Source: an uncultured delta proteobacterium (GTDB taxonomy: Bacteria > Myxococcota > Myxococcia > Myxococcales > 40CM-4-68-19). From it: a stretch of DNA of 64,000 bases. The stretch spans positions 1-64,000 of the forward strand of contig CAIWCD010000002.1 in NCBI GenBank assembly GCA_903911145.1. The letters run 5' to 3'. Within the stretch, counting starts at the first letter, position 1, and each line of letters opens with the position of its first letter. The notes under the pieces are model-generated. The model saw only the letters and a list, made by a program, of their open reading frames with translations, made no database searches and was not told where the DNA came from. Of the stretch, positions 33,801-44,877 are shown piece by piece. The position numbers and the translations under genes are program-made.

Positions 33801-34150
33801 CGATGGGCTTCGTCTCAATCTTCGGCATCGCAGTGCAGGACGCGCTGCTGGTCGTGACGGCCGCCCAGCGCCTCTGGAAAGAGGGGCATCCGCTCGCCGA
33901 AGGTGCGCGCCTCGCGGCCGCGCGCGGGCTGCGTCCCGTGTTGATGACGGCCTCGGTGGCGTTGATCGGACTGCTGCCGGCGGCGCTCTCGCACGGTATC
34001 GGCAGCGAGACGCAGCGGCCGCTCGCACTCGTGGTGATCGGCGGCGCGCTCGCTCTCTCTGTCTTGCCGCGCCTGCTGCAGCCGGCGCTGCTGATCATCG
34101 CGCATCGCAAAGAGGAGCAGCAGCGGCAGGCCACGATCGCTTCAAGATGA
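30878..34150 (+). CDS. RND efflux permease, heavy-metal (HME, CusA/CzcA-like) family
   Basis: 1090 residues from the GTG at 30878; the track start at 30848 is a TTG with no ribosome site. It has the RND layout of one N-terminal membrane helix, a large periplasmic domain, helices 2-6, a second helix and periplasmic domain, then five final helices. The TM4 segment DFGIIVESTVIVVENIHRHL corresponds to the HME proton-relay motif DFG-x2-VD; here the second Asp is Glu. An insertion of ~60 charged residues (GSGVLSAVFGRVASGEE ... PEEEHG) sits in the mid-protein cytoplasmic loop. It exports metal ions or small molecules across both membranes using a periplasmic adaptor and outer-membrane channel. Neither adaptor nor channel gene is nearby. 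Confidence 0.88.
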   Translation: MTEPTLPTQTPAIQRLTTAVLNTRALIIAVVLGLVALGFHSFSVLDIEAYPNPVAPMIEIITQPTGMSAEEVERYVTLPLETALAGMPDLLHIRSQSLFGLSDVKCYFSWNPSYADAQQRVINRLQFVTLPQGLSPQLSPWNAVGEIYRYTLRGPGHSLAELKSAQDFILERQFKQVPGVIDVTSFGGLSRELHVEVDPYKLRGHGLTLSQLTGAVANANQNVGGQRLELGAQSYDVRGVGLFSSLSDIEKVVIAAPKGVPVSVHDVAEVTDAAAPRLGIVGKDLESDVVEGIVLMRYGGNALSTLAGVHERVENIRKFHLLPPGMTIEPYYDRGNLTKLTTDTVLENLLLGMLLVGLVLWLFLGDARAALVAAINIPLALLCSFSGMVFTQTPANLISLGAVDFGIIVESTVIVVENIHRHLGDTHLTIEQRIVRAVGEIGTPMITSTLVIVVAFLPLFTMTGVAGVIFSPLARTYAFSIGGAVVLAMTLTPVLAAMVLRPHVAAVSEVGGSGVLSAVFGRVASGEERAATLLREAHGQQDQPEEEHGAMLLLRRIYDPLFRFGVARPWTAVMLAAAPVLLAIALLPALGGEFMPKLEEGNFWIRATLPMSVSLTESSKFVGRMRRILLGCPPDEQTACTQRTRPEITTVVSQLGRPDDGTDPSGFYNIELFAPLKPTNEWRKGVTKESLTEELSKELQESFPGFDFNFSQYIADNVEEAMSGVKGENTVKVSGPDLHVNEAKAREIVAVLQGVKGIEDLGLYESLGQPDVKITPDRTLCQRYGLNVGDVASVIQAAIGGLSVTQFYQGEMHFDVVVRWQEQYRKDLRSLREVLVAAPDGSQIPLGQLAKVETVEGPARIWREDAGRYAPVKFSVRGRDLASTIDEAKEKIAAKVYLPYDTHLEWGGEINELHDAKTRLLFVIPITLILIGFLVYSAVRSWRATVVVLTGIPVACVGGVFALLLTGTPLSVSTAMGFVSIFGIAVQDALLVVTAAQRLWKEGHPLAEGARLAAARGLRPVLMTASVALIGLLPAALSHGIGSETQRPLALVVIGGALALSVLPRLLQPALLIIAHRKEEQQRQATIASR

Positions 34151-34157
34151 AGCCGGT

Positions 34158-36446
34158 CTAGCGGCGGGTCAGCGCGCCCTCGCCGAGCAGCGCGAGCACG
34201 CAGAGCAAGAGCAGCGCGGGCCAGAGCGCCGTCCCGCCATTTCCCTGCGCGGAGAGCGACGACGACGCCACCTGCGCGCTGCTCGCACCACCCAGCAACG
34301 CCTTGAGTTCCGCCTCATCGACGCGGCGCAGATCGCTCTCCTTCGCATCGAGCCCGGCCGCGAACGCGAGCGATGGATCGTCTCGCGCCTCGCCCGCAGA
34401 ATTCGTCGAGGCGCCCATCGGCGCGGTCTGCACGCGATAGACACCCGGCAGCGCAACGGCCACCACGAAGGCGTCGCGCTGTCCCTGCGTCTCTGCACCC
34501 GAATCGCTCCCGACCTTGCCAGGAGCGGTCTTGCTGCTCGTCGCGAAACCGTTCGCGGCCTCCTTCGCTGAGTTGGTCGAGAGCTCCCGAGAGAGCGCGA
34601 GCGGCCTGTTGTCGGGCCCGAGCACCTGAACGATGCGCGAGCCGCGCGCTGCCGAGATCACGCGCTGGTCACCGACCTGCGATGCCGTGCTCACGCGCTC
34701 CTCGAGTGCGCCTGCGAGATGACTGACCGCCTGCTGCACGACGGGCAGAAAGCTCGGATGCAGCGGCCAATCGTTCCACGACGCGCTCGCGCTCGAGGTG
34801 AAGAGGAGCACGCGGCCTGCGCCGAGCTGCGACTCGATCAGCGCAGGCGCGCCGTCGTCGAACGAGGCGAGGATGCGCACGCTCTGCTTCCCGTCCGCCG
34901 CGAGCAGCGCGTAGCGATTGACGTGCACGCTCTCGAGCGCCTCGCGCTCTGTCGGTCCGAAGACGCGGAAGATCGGATGCTGCCAATCGATCGATGCGAA
35001 GCGGGCCGGCGGTGGCAAGCCCCCCTGCCCATCCGATGCATCCGGATCGCGCGCGGTCTTGAGGAGATGGAGCGGGCGCGGCAACAGCGACGCGAGCGAC
35101 TCGTTGAGCGCGTCAGGATCGGTGTGATCGCCGAGCGCGATGAAGAGCCCTCCGCCCTTTTGGACAAACGCGCGCAACCGCTCTGAGAGCGGCTTTGAGG
35201 GCACTTGCGGGTTGAGCAGCAGCACCACATCGACACCGTCGAGCGGGTGATTTTCCGCAGCATCCTGATCGAGCGTCTGCGCGGTGATGCGTCCCGCGGT
35301 GCGTGCGGGATTCAGCGCGGCCTCGACAAACCAGGCCTCGTCGCGCTCGCGCAGAGAGGCGGGCGCACCATCGATGATCAGCGCCTTGAGGTCGCGTGGG
35401 ACCTGGATGGCAAACGCGCGCGCGTCGTCCTCGTCGAGACCGGGACCATCTGCATGCGCGAGCACGACCTCGCCCGCCGCGAGGCCCGCGGGGAGCACCG
35501 CGCCGAGCAGCTTCTTGCCCGTCTCGTGCGCGGGCAGATCGACGAATCCCTTCGCCAGCGCGTGCCCATCGACGCGCAGTTCCACCTCGACGTTCGCGAG
35601 AGGATGCGCGCTGAAATTTCCGATCGTCGCGGCGACCTCGTATCCGCGCGGGCCCAGGCGGGGCGCGGCCGCGGCGCTCACGGAGAGGATCGCGACGTTG
35701 GGCAACTCGGCCCCTTCCGCGGCGTCGACAAGGACGATCTCCGGTCGGATCGGCGCGGCCTGCCCGCTCGCGCTCGGCGGCGCGGGGGTGAGCGGCGGCG
35801 GCGCATCGAGCCTGAATGCGTGCGCAGACATATCCGTGAAGGCGAATATTCGCTTACCCGAAACCATGCTTTCACCCAGTGTGTGGGCAGCGGCGTCGAG
35901 GCACGCCGTCATGTCGGACGCGACCTCGCTCGGCTGCGCGGTCGTGAGGATTCGCCGGACCGCTGCGCGATCGAACGAGGGAGCCGCGAGGCCTCCTTCG
36001 CCGAATCCCGCGGGACCTGCGCAGAGGCCCGCCGTCGCCGGCTCCTCGGGAGTGAGCCGCTCGAGCGCCGCCAGAGCCTCCGCGCGCGATTTCTCGAAGA
36101 GCGTCTTGCCGCCCATCCGGTAGCGCATCGAGAGCGACGCATCGAGCACCAGCGCGGTGGCGTGCGGACCACTCGCTGCCTGTGCGGACTCGGTGCGCGG
36201 GACGAGACTCGGGCGCGCGAGCGCGAGCGCGAGTGCAGCGATGAGAAGACAGCGCAGCGCGAGCAGCAGCAACTGGCGCAGCCGGAGATTGCGCCGCTTC
36301 TGCTTCTGCGAGCGCAGCACCAGCTCGATCGCGCCAAAGGGGAGCGGGCGCGGGCGGCGGCGCGAGAAGAGGTGGATCGCGAGCGGCAAGGCCACCGCGA
36401 GCGCGCCCCAGAGGTAGGCGGGATTGGCGAACGAAAGCGCGCCCAC
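34158..36446 (-). CDS. BatA-domain / VWA-like membrane protein
   Basis: 762 residues. The N terminus (MGALSFANPAYLWGALAVAL, then HLFSRRRPRPLPFGAI) is the BatA (aerotolerance regulator N-terminal) signature with two membrane helices. A von Willebrand A-like domain follows with MIDAS residues D-x-S-x-S (LDASLSMRY) and a later TDMSAHAF. The middle has a beta-sandwich and a glutamine-amidotransferase-like segment (VVLLLNPQVPS ... GGGLFIALGDHTDP). The C terminus ends in a last membrane helix (LWPALLLLCVLALLGEG). Members work with MoxR ATPases and DUF58 proteins at the membrane. It is the last gene of the five-gene operon, one base after the DUF58 stop. Confidence 0.85.
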   Translation of the reverse strand: MGALSFANPAYLWGALAVALPLAIHLFSRRRPRPLPFGAIELVLRSQKQKRRNLRLRQLLLLALRCLLIAALALALARPSLVPRTESAQAASGPHATALVLDASLSMRYRMGGKTLFEKSRAEALAALERLTPEEPATAGLCAGPAGFGEGGLAAPSFDRAAVRRILTTAQPSEVASDMTACLDAAAHTLGESMVSGKRIFAFTDMSAHAFRLDAPPPLTPAPPSASGQAAPIRPEIVLVDAAEGAELPNVAILSVSAAAAPRLGPRGYEVAATIGNFSAHPLANVEVELRVDGHALAKGFVDLPAHETGKKLLGAVLPAGLAAGEVVLAHADGPGLDEDDARAFAIQVPRDLKALIIDGAPASLRERDEAWFVEAALNPARTAGRITAQTLDQDAAENHPLDGVDVVLLLNPQVPSKPLSERLRAFVQKGGGLFIALGDHTDPDALNESLASLLPRPLHLLKTARDPDASDGQGGLPPPARFASIDWQHPIFRVFGPTEREALESVHVNRYALLAADGKQSVRILASFDDGAPALIESQLGAGRVLLFTSSASASWNDWPLHPSFLPVVQQAVSHLAGALEERVSTASQVGDQRVISAARGSRIVQVLGPDNRPLALSRELSTNSAKEAANGFATSSKTAPGKVGSDSGAETQGQRDAFVVAVALPGVYRVQTAPMGASTNSAGEARDDPSLAFAAGLDAKESDLRRVDEAELKALLGGASSAQVASSSLSAQGNGGTALWPALLLLCVLALLGEGALTRR

Positions 36447-36447
36447 G

Positions 36448-37377
<930 letters not shown>

Positions 37378-37382
37378 TTACT

Positions 37383-38431
<1,049 letters not shown>

Positions 38432-38435
<4 letters not shown>

Positions 38436-40147
38436 CGTGCGTCCTTGCTTTCTCTGCTGCTCGCGTCGCTCGAAGAAGGGGGCGCACTCTGCCCCGAAGG
38501 GTTGCGCCCGTACAGAACGGCGAGGGCGTTGGCCTCGCGCGTATGCACCGGCTCGTCGTGAAGCGCTTCGGCCGCGTCGGCCCAGAATTTGTGGACGCGC
38601 GGATCGAACGGATCGATCTCGACCGCTGCCTGGATGGGCGCGAGCGCATCCTGCGGCCGATTGGCGAGCAGCAGCGCATTGGCGAGCAGCAGCTGCGCGC
38701 CCGAATCTTCCCGGTCGAGTTTGACCGCCGCTTGCAGAACGTCGATCGCTTCCGGACGGCGTTTCTCCTCGAGCAGCGAGAAGCCGAGGCGACGCAGGAG
38801 CCGCTCGTTCTCTTCGTGCAACTCGAGCATGCGCGTGCGGGCCTTGCCGTACTCGTCCGCCGCCGCCGACCAGCGACCGCGCGCGAAGAAGATGTCTCCG
38901 AGCCGCGAGCTCTTCTTCGCTGAGGAGTCCTTCACGTCGGGGGTCGCGCCTGCGTCGTCCTCCTTGCCACCCTTGCTCTTCGCGTCCTCGCGAAAGACCA
39001 GCTCGTGCTTGAGGTGGGGCTTGCCCGCGCCTACGTCGACTGGCGTCCGCGGCTTCGCGATGTCCGCGCGCCAGTCGGCCTCGAACTGCTCGAACGACTT
39101 GCCGTAGGCCTGCGCCACCGCGCGCTCGTCGGAGAATCCTGCGGCCATCGCCGAGACCAGCTCGCTGAGCGCCGTTTGGCCGCCGCGCTGGTAGAGCATC
39201 CGCATCGCCGCCTCGACCTCCGCGAACGCGAGCGCCGCGCGCTCTTGCGGATGCAGCTTGGCCATCGACGGATGCATCTCGGCGAACGTGACCAGCTCGT
39301 GCTTCTTCGCGGCCTGCACCAGCAACTGCGCGGCCTCGGGCTCGATCGACTTGCCCGGCTCACCGCGCCAGCGCGTCTCGAGAAATTTCGCCAGCCCCTC
39401 CTGCAGCCAGATGGGAACGGTGTTGCGCCCCTTGTGCGTGACGAGGAAATGGACGAACTCGTGCGACACGGTGTCGAGCCACGGATAGCCGCGCATCAAC
39501 GCGCGCGGGCTCGTGACCATGAGCCGGTTGTATTTGCACAGCGCGATGGTGCCCGAGCCCTTGATGTCCTCGACGGTGAGCGGCGAGACGCGCGCGAGCG
39601 CCTTGGCGCTGTCGTAGATCTCGATGCGGATTTTGAAGTCAGGCTGGTAGCCGAGATCGGCCGTGAGCGCGCTGTAGGCCTTCTCGAGCGCATCGATTGC
39701 ATAGGGCGCGAGGATGCGATCCTTCTCGGCCTTGGCGCGGAAGAGAAAGTGCGCGCTCTCGATCACCGGCGCACCGCGGACCTCTTCGCCGGCGTTCTTC
39801 GCCAACCGCAGATCCTCATCGATCGACGGGATGCCCACACCCTGCGCCTTCGCGCTCTCGAAGGCTTTCGCTGCGACGTCGTAATTCCCCTCTTCGAACG
39901 CGACCCGACCGCGCAGCCACTCGGTCTCCGGAGCCGCGTGCGCGCGCGCTTCAAGCTGCGTGAGCAGTGCGCGGGCGCCTGCGATGTCCCACGCGGAGAG
40001 CTGCTCATCGGCCTGCATGAGCAGCGCGTGCAGGGACGGCTCGGCGCGCACATTCGCTGAGGCGAATATCGCCAGCAGGAGCGCAAATCCGCGCCCAGCA
40101 AGGCCAAGCGCACGCAGGCCCGCGCGGTGAGATCCGCGCGCCGTCAC
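38432..40147 (-). CDS. Exported peptidase-MA-like metalloprotease with TPR repeats
   Basis: 571 residues with a signal peptide (GLAGRGFALLLAIFASANVRA). Residues about 35-110 are TPR-like. A gluzincin-type domain follows, with zinc-binding HEFVH (in VSHEFVHFLVTHKGR) and the third-ligand region WLQEGLAKFLE, characteristic of the peptidase MA family; catalytic residues are intact. After a Lys/Asp-rich linker, residues about 410-550 are further TPR helices. It probably acts in the periplasm. It is sandwiched by ATGA overlaps between the DUF4175 gene (upstream) and moxR, so it is an integral member of the operon. Its substrate is unknown. Confidence 0.8.
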
Positions 40148-43100
40148 TTGACGAGCTCCTCGTAGTAGCCGCGCACCTTCTCGCGGAAGCTCTGCGGCGC
40201 CGGCTGTTTCATCGCATCGAGCAGCTTCTTGCGGAACTCCTGCGGCCCGCGCGACGACTCGGCGTCGGGGATCTCGACGTGCTCCTGCTTCTGCTGCTCG
40301 CCGTCACCTTCCTCGTCTCCGCCCTCGCCGCTGCCCTGGCCTGACCCGCTCGGCTCGCCCCACGGCATCGGCATCCCTGCGCCGCTGCCCGAGCCGTTCT
40401 TCGCCATCTCCTTCATCGCCTCCTGGAACTTGCCGAGCTTGTCGAGCGCCTCGCTCTCGGCCCCTTCCGCGCCGCGCGGCTGCTTCTGGCCAAGCTTTTC
40501 GCTCGCCTGCTCCATCGCGCCCTGCGCCTGCTCGAGCATCTGCTCGTGCTGCGGCGAGAAGATCGGCACCTTCTTGCCCACTTCGCTCATCTGCTGCCGC
40601 ACGCCCTTCATCCCCTGCGCGATCTCCTTCTGCTCCGCCTCCTGCGACTGCATCTCGGCGCGCTGCTCGGGCGAGGCGAGCGACTGCTCGTCGGGCATCG
40701 CGCTCTTGAGCGCCTGCGTGACGTCGCGCAGCGGCCCGTTCGCGCCAGCCGCGGCCTCGAGCGATTTGCGCACCTCGACGGGCTGCCCGAACTGCCGCAA
40801 CTGATCCTCGACGTTGAGCCGCCCCTGCAGCATCTCGGCGGCATGCTCGGCCTTGCTGCTCTGCTCGAGCGCCTCCTGGTAGTCGCCCGCCTTGAGCGCG
40901 CGCTCGAGATCGGCGACGCGCTCCTGCGCAGCATCGAGCGTGTCGTCGAGCCCGAGCAGGCTCGAGATGTGCGGATCGATCTTCGCGACCTGCTTCTTCG
41001 CCTCTGCGACCTTCTCGACGAGCTTCTGCGCGAGCTGCTTGCCGCCGTTCTCCTCGAACCGCTTCTTCGCCTCGCCGCGCAGCTCCTTGCGCAGCCTGCC
41101 TGTGCGCTTCTCGAGCTCCTGCTCGCGCGACTCAAGCTGCGCGAGTTTCTGCGCCGCGCCTTTGAGCTCCTTCGCCTCCTCGGCGTACTTCTCGGCTCCG
41201 CTCTCCTCCGCCTGTTTCGCCAGCGCCTTCTCGAGCTGATCAAGATTCTTCGACATGTTGTCGAGCTCTTTGAGCGCGCCGTCGACATCCCCCGACTGCA
41301 GCTTCTTCTGCACGTCGGCGAGCTGCGCGAGCGCGTCGTCCTCTTTGTCCGCCGACTTCATCGCGTCTTCGTTGAGGTGCTCGTCGTTGATGCTCTTCGA
41401 CATCTCCGCCATGCGCTTCATCAGCTCCGTGACGCGCTCGCGCAGCCGCTGCACCTCGGCGAGCACCTGCTTCTTGGTGGCCTCATCGGGCGCGTTGCGC
41501 AGCTTCTCGGCGAGCCGCTTCAACTCCTCGCGGCTGCGCTTCATCTCGCGCTGCAGCTCTTGCAGGTCGTCGATGCGCGCCTGGTCGAGCAGGTCGTCGA
41601 GATAGAGGATGTCCTTCTCCTCCTCGCGGATTTCCGTCTCGAGCGCGTGCGTGAGCTGCTTCTGCGCGCCAGCCAGAGCCGCGCCTGGCGTCGCGAACGG
41701 CGCGCGCGCCATGATGGTGCGCTGGAGCAGCGGCGAGAGACTTGTCGCGATGTTCTTCAGGGCCCGCCCGAGCGCGCGCGGGGCGAGCTTGTCCTTCGCC
41801 AGCTCATCTCCCGCCTTGCGCAGTTCTGCGGTGAGCTGCAGTCCGTGAGCGTCGCGGCTTTGCGCCTCGGAAAACTTGAAAGCGGGATGGACCTGCTCGT
41901 CGATCCGCTCGCTGGTGAGCAGAACGAGCCGCTCCCAGAGCGCCTGCGCGCGCGCGATGCCCTCCTTGTGATGCTCCGCGGCCGAGAAGACCTTGAGCGA
42001 ATGGATCGCCGAGCTTCCCTTCTGCGGTCCGTCGATTGCGTCCTGATCGTACACTTCGACACGAAATGTCACATTGTCACCCTCGCGCAGCGCGAGGCTC
42101 GACATCTCCCAAGCATACGTCCCGTTCAGGCGGCGCGCGGAAGCGCTGCTCGTGGGCGCGGCCAGCTCGACGCGCTGCTCCGCGTCGCCCGCGCGCTGGT
42201 AGACGAGCGCGACCTTGCCGATGCCGTAGTCGTCCTGCGCCGACCAGACGATCGGCAGCTTGCCCGCAGGATCGACCTCGGTCTCGCTCTTGTGCGGATC
42301 CACGATCGTTGCCTGTGGCGGCTGATCGGCGACGACCTCGATCGAGCGATCCGGACCTTCCACGACGGGCCGGCCCTTCTTGTCGGCGAAGCGAAAGCGC
42401 CAGTGGCCGGGCTTGCTCAGAGTGAAATTTCCCGAGAGGAGACGATTGCCCGCGCCGCTTGCCTCGAGCTTCACGGGCGTGCCGTCGATCACCGCGAAGG
42501 CCTGCGCCACATCGCGATCGGCCCGCGCGGTCAGTTTGATCTCGGTGCCCTTCGGGCCGCGCAGATCGCCGGGCGTGCCCTCTTCAACGCGCGCGGGAAG
42601 GTTCGTGTAGGCGGGATAGAGATAGGTGACCGAGAGATCGCCGACGATCGGTTCGAGATCGGGCGCGGGAGTCGCCGCCTCGCCGAGCCAGAGTCGCGAC
42701 AGGCCCAATCGCAACGGCTGCGGCGCGGCGAGCGCGAAGAGTCCCGCGGCGGCGAGCGTCCCGATCAGGCCCAGTGCGGGTGCGCGCAGATTGCTCGACG
42801 GCAGCGCAAGCCGCAGGTCGATCGCGCGAGCCGTACGCGCGGCGCGCTGGTGGAGCAGCGCAAGCAGCGCGCCCGAAGAGCCCGGTGGCGGCGCCTGATC
42901 GATCTCGATCGACGAAAGCAGCTCCGAGCCATACGAGCCTGCGTGCGGACTGTGTGCGATCAGCAGGCGGCCGAGCGCATTCCGGTCGCTCCGCGATGCG
43001 CGGGACAAGAGGCTCCGCCTCGACGCGAAGAGCAGCGACAGCGGAATCGCGAACGCCAGCAGCGCGGCAAGCACGCGGCCGGGAAGCGGACCTGTGCGCG

Positions 43101-43356
43101 CCGCGAGCCCTGCCCCAAAGAGGAGCGCCGCGACGAGCGACGCAGCGAGCACGAGGAGCCGCTGGCCCAACAGGAGCCTCCGCGCGCGCGTTTGGGCGAG
43201 CGTCAACCAGCGCGACAGATCGGCCCGCGCCGCGGCACCGGCGCTCTCGAGTTCGGCCAGCGAACCGGGCGGCGCGGACGTGGGCGTCCCTGCATCGCCC
43301 GCGGGCGGCACAGGCGCGAGCGCGCCGAACGGATCTGTCGCCAGGGGGGTCGCCAT
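40144..43356 (-). CDS. DUF4175-family large membrane coiled-coil protein
   Basis: 1070 residues from the ATG at 43356; the track's 48 extra residues overlap the divergent promoter. Three membrane helices (LLVLAASLVAALLFGAGLA, VLAALLAFAIPLSLLF, ALGLIGTLAAAGLFALAA) lie in residues about 50-230. Ig-like beta segments follow to about 460 (TYLYPAYTNLPAR; IVWSAQDDYGIGKVALVY), then a very long charged coiled coil (about 600-1000, Glu/Lys/Gln rich) and a Gly/Ser-rich tail. This is the DUF4175 layout, known from MoxR/BatA-type operons of several phyla but without assigned function. First gene of the operon; it is divergent from the release-factor-like gene over 142 bp. Confidence 0.85.
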   Translation of the reverse strand: MATPLATDPFGALAPVPPAGDAGTPTSAPPGSLAELESAGAAARADLSRWLTLAQTRARRLLLGQRLLVLAASLVAALLFGAGLAARTGPLPGRVLAALLAFAIPLSLLFASRRSLLSRASRSDRNALGRLLIAHSPHAGSYGSELLSSIEIDQAPPPGSSGALLALLHQRAARTARAIDLRLALPSSNLRAPALGLIGTLAAAGLFALAAPQPLRLGLSRLWLGEAATPAPDLEPIVGDLSVTYLYPAYTNLPARVEEGTPGDLRGPKGTEIKLTARADRDVAQAFAVIDGTPVKLEASGAGNRLLSGNFTLSKPGHWRFRFADKKGRPVVEGPDRSIEVVADQPPQATIVDPHKSETEVDPAGKLPIVWSAQDDYGIGKVALVYQRAGDAEQRVELAAPTSSASARRLNGTYAWEMSSLALREGDNVTFRVEVYDQDAIDGPQKGSSAIHSLKVFSAAEHHKEGIARAQALWERLVLLTSERIDEQVHPAFKFSEAQSRDAHGLQLTAELRKAGDELAKDKLAPRALGRALKNIATSLSPLLQRTIMARAPFATPGAALAGAQKQLTHALETEIREEEKDILYLDDLLDQARIDDLQELQREMKRSREELKRLAEKLRNAPDEATKKQVLAEVQRLRERVTELMKRMAEMSKSINDEHLNEDAMKSADKEDDALAQLADVQKKLQSGDVDGALKELDNMSKNLDQLEKALAKQAEESGAEKYAEEAKELKGAAQKLAQLESREQELEKRTGRLRKELRGEAKKRFEENGGKQLAQKLVEKVAEAKKQVAKIDPHISSLLGLDDTLDAAQERVADLERALKAGDYQEALEQSSKAEHAAEMLQGRLNVEDQLRQFGQPVEVRKSLEAAAGANGPLRDVTQALKSAMPDEQSLASPEQRAEMQSQEAEQKEIAQGMKGVRQQMSEVGKKVPIFSPQHEQMLEQAQGAMEQASEKLGQKQPRGAEGAESEALDKLGKFQEAMKEMAKNGSGSGAGMPMPWGEPSGSGQGSGEGGDEEGDGEQQKQEHVEIPDAESSRGPQEFRKKLLDAMKQPAPQSFREKVRGYYEELVK

Positions 43357-43498
43357 GCTGCCGGTTGTATCCAACGCGCGCGCTCTCTGCGCGAGCACGA
43401 TTTCGATCTTTCTGCACCGCGGACAAGGGCGTGCGCTTGATCGACAATCGGCAGCCTCATTCCATTCCCGACGCTCTTGCGCGAAAGATGCACGCTCC

Positions 43499-43915
43499 AT
43501 GCAACCGCCTCGTCCCCCGTCGCCGCCCGCACCGCCAGCGCCACCGGCATCACCGCGCCCGCCTCCCGCATTGACGCGGTTCCACGCGCTCTCCGACGAT
43601 GCGCTGCTGGCCCAGTGCGAGGTGCAGGTTCACCGCGCAGGCGGCCCTGGCGGGCAGCATCGCAACAAGACCGAGACGGCGATTCGACTGGTGCATCTGC
43701 CGACGGGAGTCACGGCAGAGGGAAAAGATCAGCGCAGCCGCACCCAGAATCTCTCCGCCGCGCTCGGGCGGATTCGCGAAAAGCTCGAGGTGCGCGAGCG
43801 TCCACGCAAGAAGCGGCGACCGACGAAACCGACCCGTGGTGCCAAGGAGCGACGGCTCGGTGAGAAGAAGATCCGCTCGGAGCGAAAAGCGTCGCGACGG
43901 GGCCGGGACGAGTGA
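43499..43915 (+). CDS. Peptide chain release factor-like (GGQ-domain) protein
   Basis: 138 residues from the ATG at 43499. After a Pro-rich N terminus (~30 residues) comes a class-I release factor catalytic domain with GGPGGQHRNKTETA, whose GGQ triggers peptidyl-tRNA hydrolysis. A strongly basic C-terminal tail follows (RKKRRPTKPTRGAKERRLGEKK), similar to the tails that bind the mRNA channel in ArfB/ICT1-type rescue factors. No stop-codon recognition domain is present, so it is likely a ribosome-rescue factor, not a true RF1/RF2. It overlaps the next gene by four bases. Confidence 0.85.
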   Translation: MQPPRPPSPPAPPAPPASPRPPPALTRFHALSDDALLAQCEVQVHRAGGPGGQHRNKTETAIRLVHLPTGVTAEGKDQRSRTQNLSAALGRIREKLEVRERPRKKRRPTKPTRGAKERRLGEKKIRSERKASRRGRDE

Positions 43916-44811
43916 CGCGCCGGGCGCGCTGGGCCGCACTGGGCGCGGCCCTCCTCTGTTTCGTCGCGGGGCATCTCTCTGCGCCCGCACGCGCCAACGA
44001 GCCTGCACCAGCGGCCGCAAGCGATGCGCAGGCGAGGGAAGAGCGCTTCCTCTATCTGCTGCGAACGTATCCAGAGCGAAGGCCCGACGCCACGCTCGGC
44101 GAGACAGCGAAGCTCGTCGAGCAAGGTCCCTTCGCGGAGCGGGATCGGGCGATCTACTGGATCGGCAGCGCGCGTCTCGCGCTCGGTGATCGCGACGCGG
44201 CGCGCGTCTGGTTCGCGCGGTTGGCGCGCGAAGCGCCCGACTCCGTCTGGGTGCAACGAAGCTACCTCGGCCTCGCGGAGGCCGCCGCGATGGAGCGACG
44301 CTTCGATGAGTCGCTGCGCTGGTACTCGCGCGCCGATCTCTCGAGCGACGCGACCGTGCGCGAGCGCGCACGAATCTCCCGCCCCCAGATCCTCACGCTG
44401 CAGCACCGCCAGTGGTTCGCCTGGCTCTGCGCGGGCCTGCTCCTCGCGACCAGCCTCGCGCTCATCGTCGCGATCTGGCGCTCCGCGCGTCCATCAGAAC
44501 GTGCGCGCGCGTTCCTCCCCCCGACCGAGTTGCGCATTCTCGCGCCGCTGCTCGCAATCCTCGCTCTCTGTGCGCTGCGGCAGGAGGCAGCCCCGCGCGC
44601 AGCGACGCTCGAACTCTGCCTCTTCGGCGGCGGCCTCACCTGGCTGAGCGGGTCCTATCTGGGCACGCGAATCGTGGCGCGCACGCTGCCTCGACGCATC
44701 AACTACGCCCTGCTCGCGCTGCTCGTTCTCGCCTGCGCGAGTTACTTCGCCATCTGGCGCAACGATCTGGTCGGAATGGTCATGGAGACCTGGCGAGCCG
44801 GACCGGATTAA
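43912..44811 (+). CDS. Hypothetical membrane protein with TPR-like N-terminal domain
   Basis: 299 residues from the GTG at 43912, overlapping the release-factor-like stop (GTGA). A signal peptide or first membrane helix (AALGAALLCFVAGHLSAPARA) precedes a ~110-residue TPR-like helical region (AIYWIGSARLALGDRDAARVWFARL; GLAEAAAMERRFDESLRWYSRA). Four hydrophobic segments follow at about 165-290. It has no recognised catalytic motif. The coupling to a rescue factor is probably genomic convenience. Its stop codon forms the foot of an intrinsic terminator. Confidence 0.7.
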   Translation: MTRRARWAALGAALLCFVAGHLSAPARANEPAPAAASDAQAREERFLYLLRTYPERRPDATLGETAKLVEQGPFAERDRAIYWIGSARLALGDRDAARVWFARLAREAPDSVWVQRSYLGLAEAAAMERRFDESLRWYSRADLSSDATVRERARISRPQILTLQHRQWFAWLCAGLLLATSLALIVAIWRSARPSERARAFLPPTELRILAPLLAILALCALRQEAAPRAATLELCLFGGGLTWLSGSYLGTRIVARTLPRRINYALLALLVLACASYFAIWRNDLVGMVMETWRAGPD

Positions 44812-44830
44812 CCCGTTCGTGCGGGTTTTT
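44810..44830 (+). terminator. Intrinsic terminator overlapping a stop codon
   Basis: aacccg (44810-44815, including the last two bases of the TAA stop) pairs with cgggtt (44822-44827) around a 6-base loop and continues into a T-run to 44830. It ends the plus-strand release-factor/membrane-protein unit just before the convergent purE. Confidence 0.8.
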
Positions 44831-44877
44831 AATGAATGACGCTGGCGTGGGTGAATCAACCAGATCGAAATCAGAGT

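Noticed and set aside
40546-43440. 964-aa plus-strand ORF
   Set aside because: Antisense of the DUF4175 coiled coil, whose heptad codons give a Leu/Arg-rich reverse frame.
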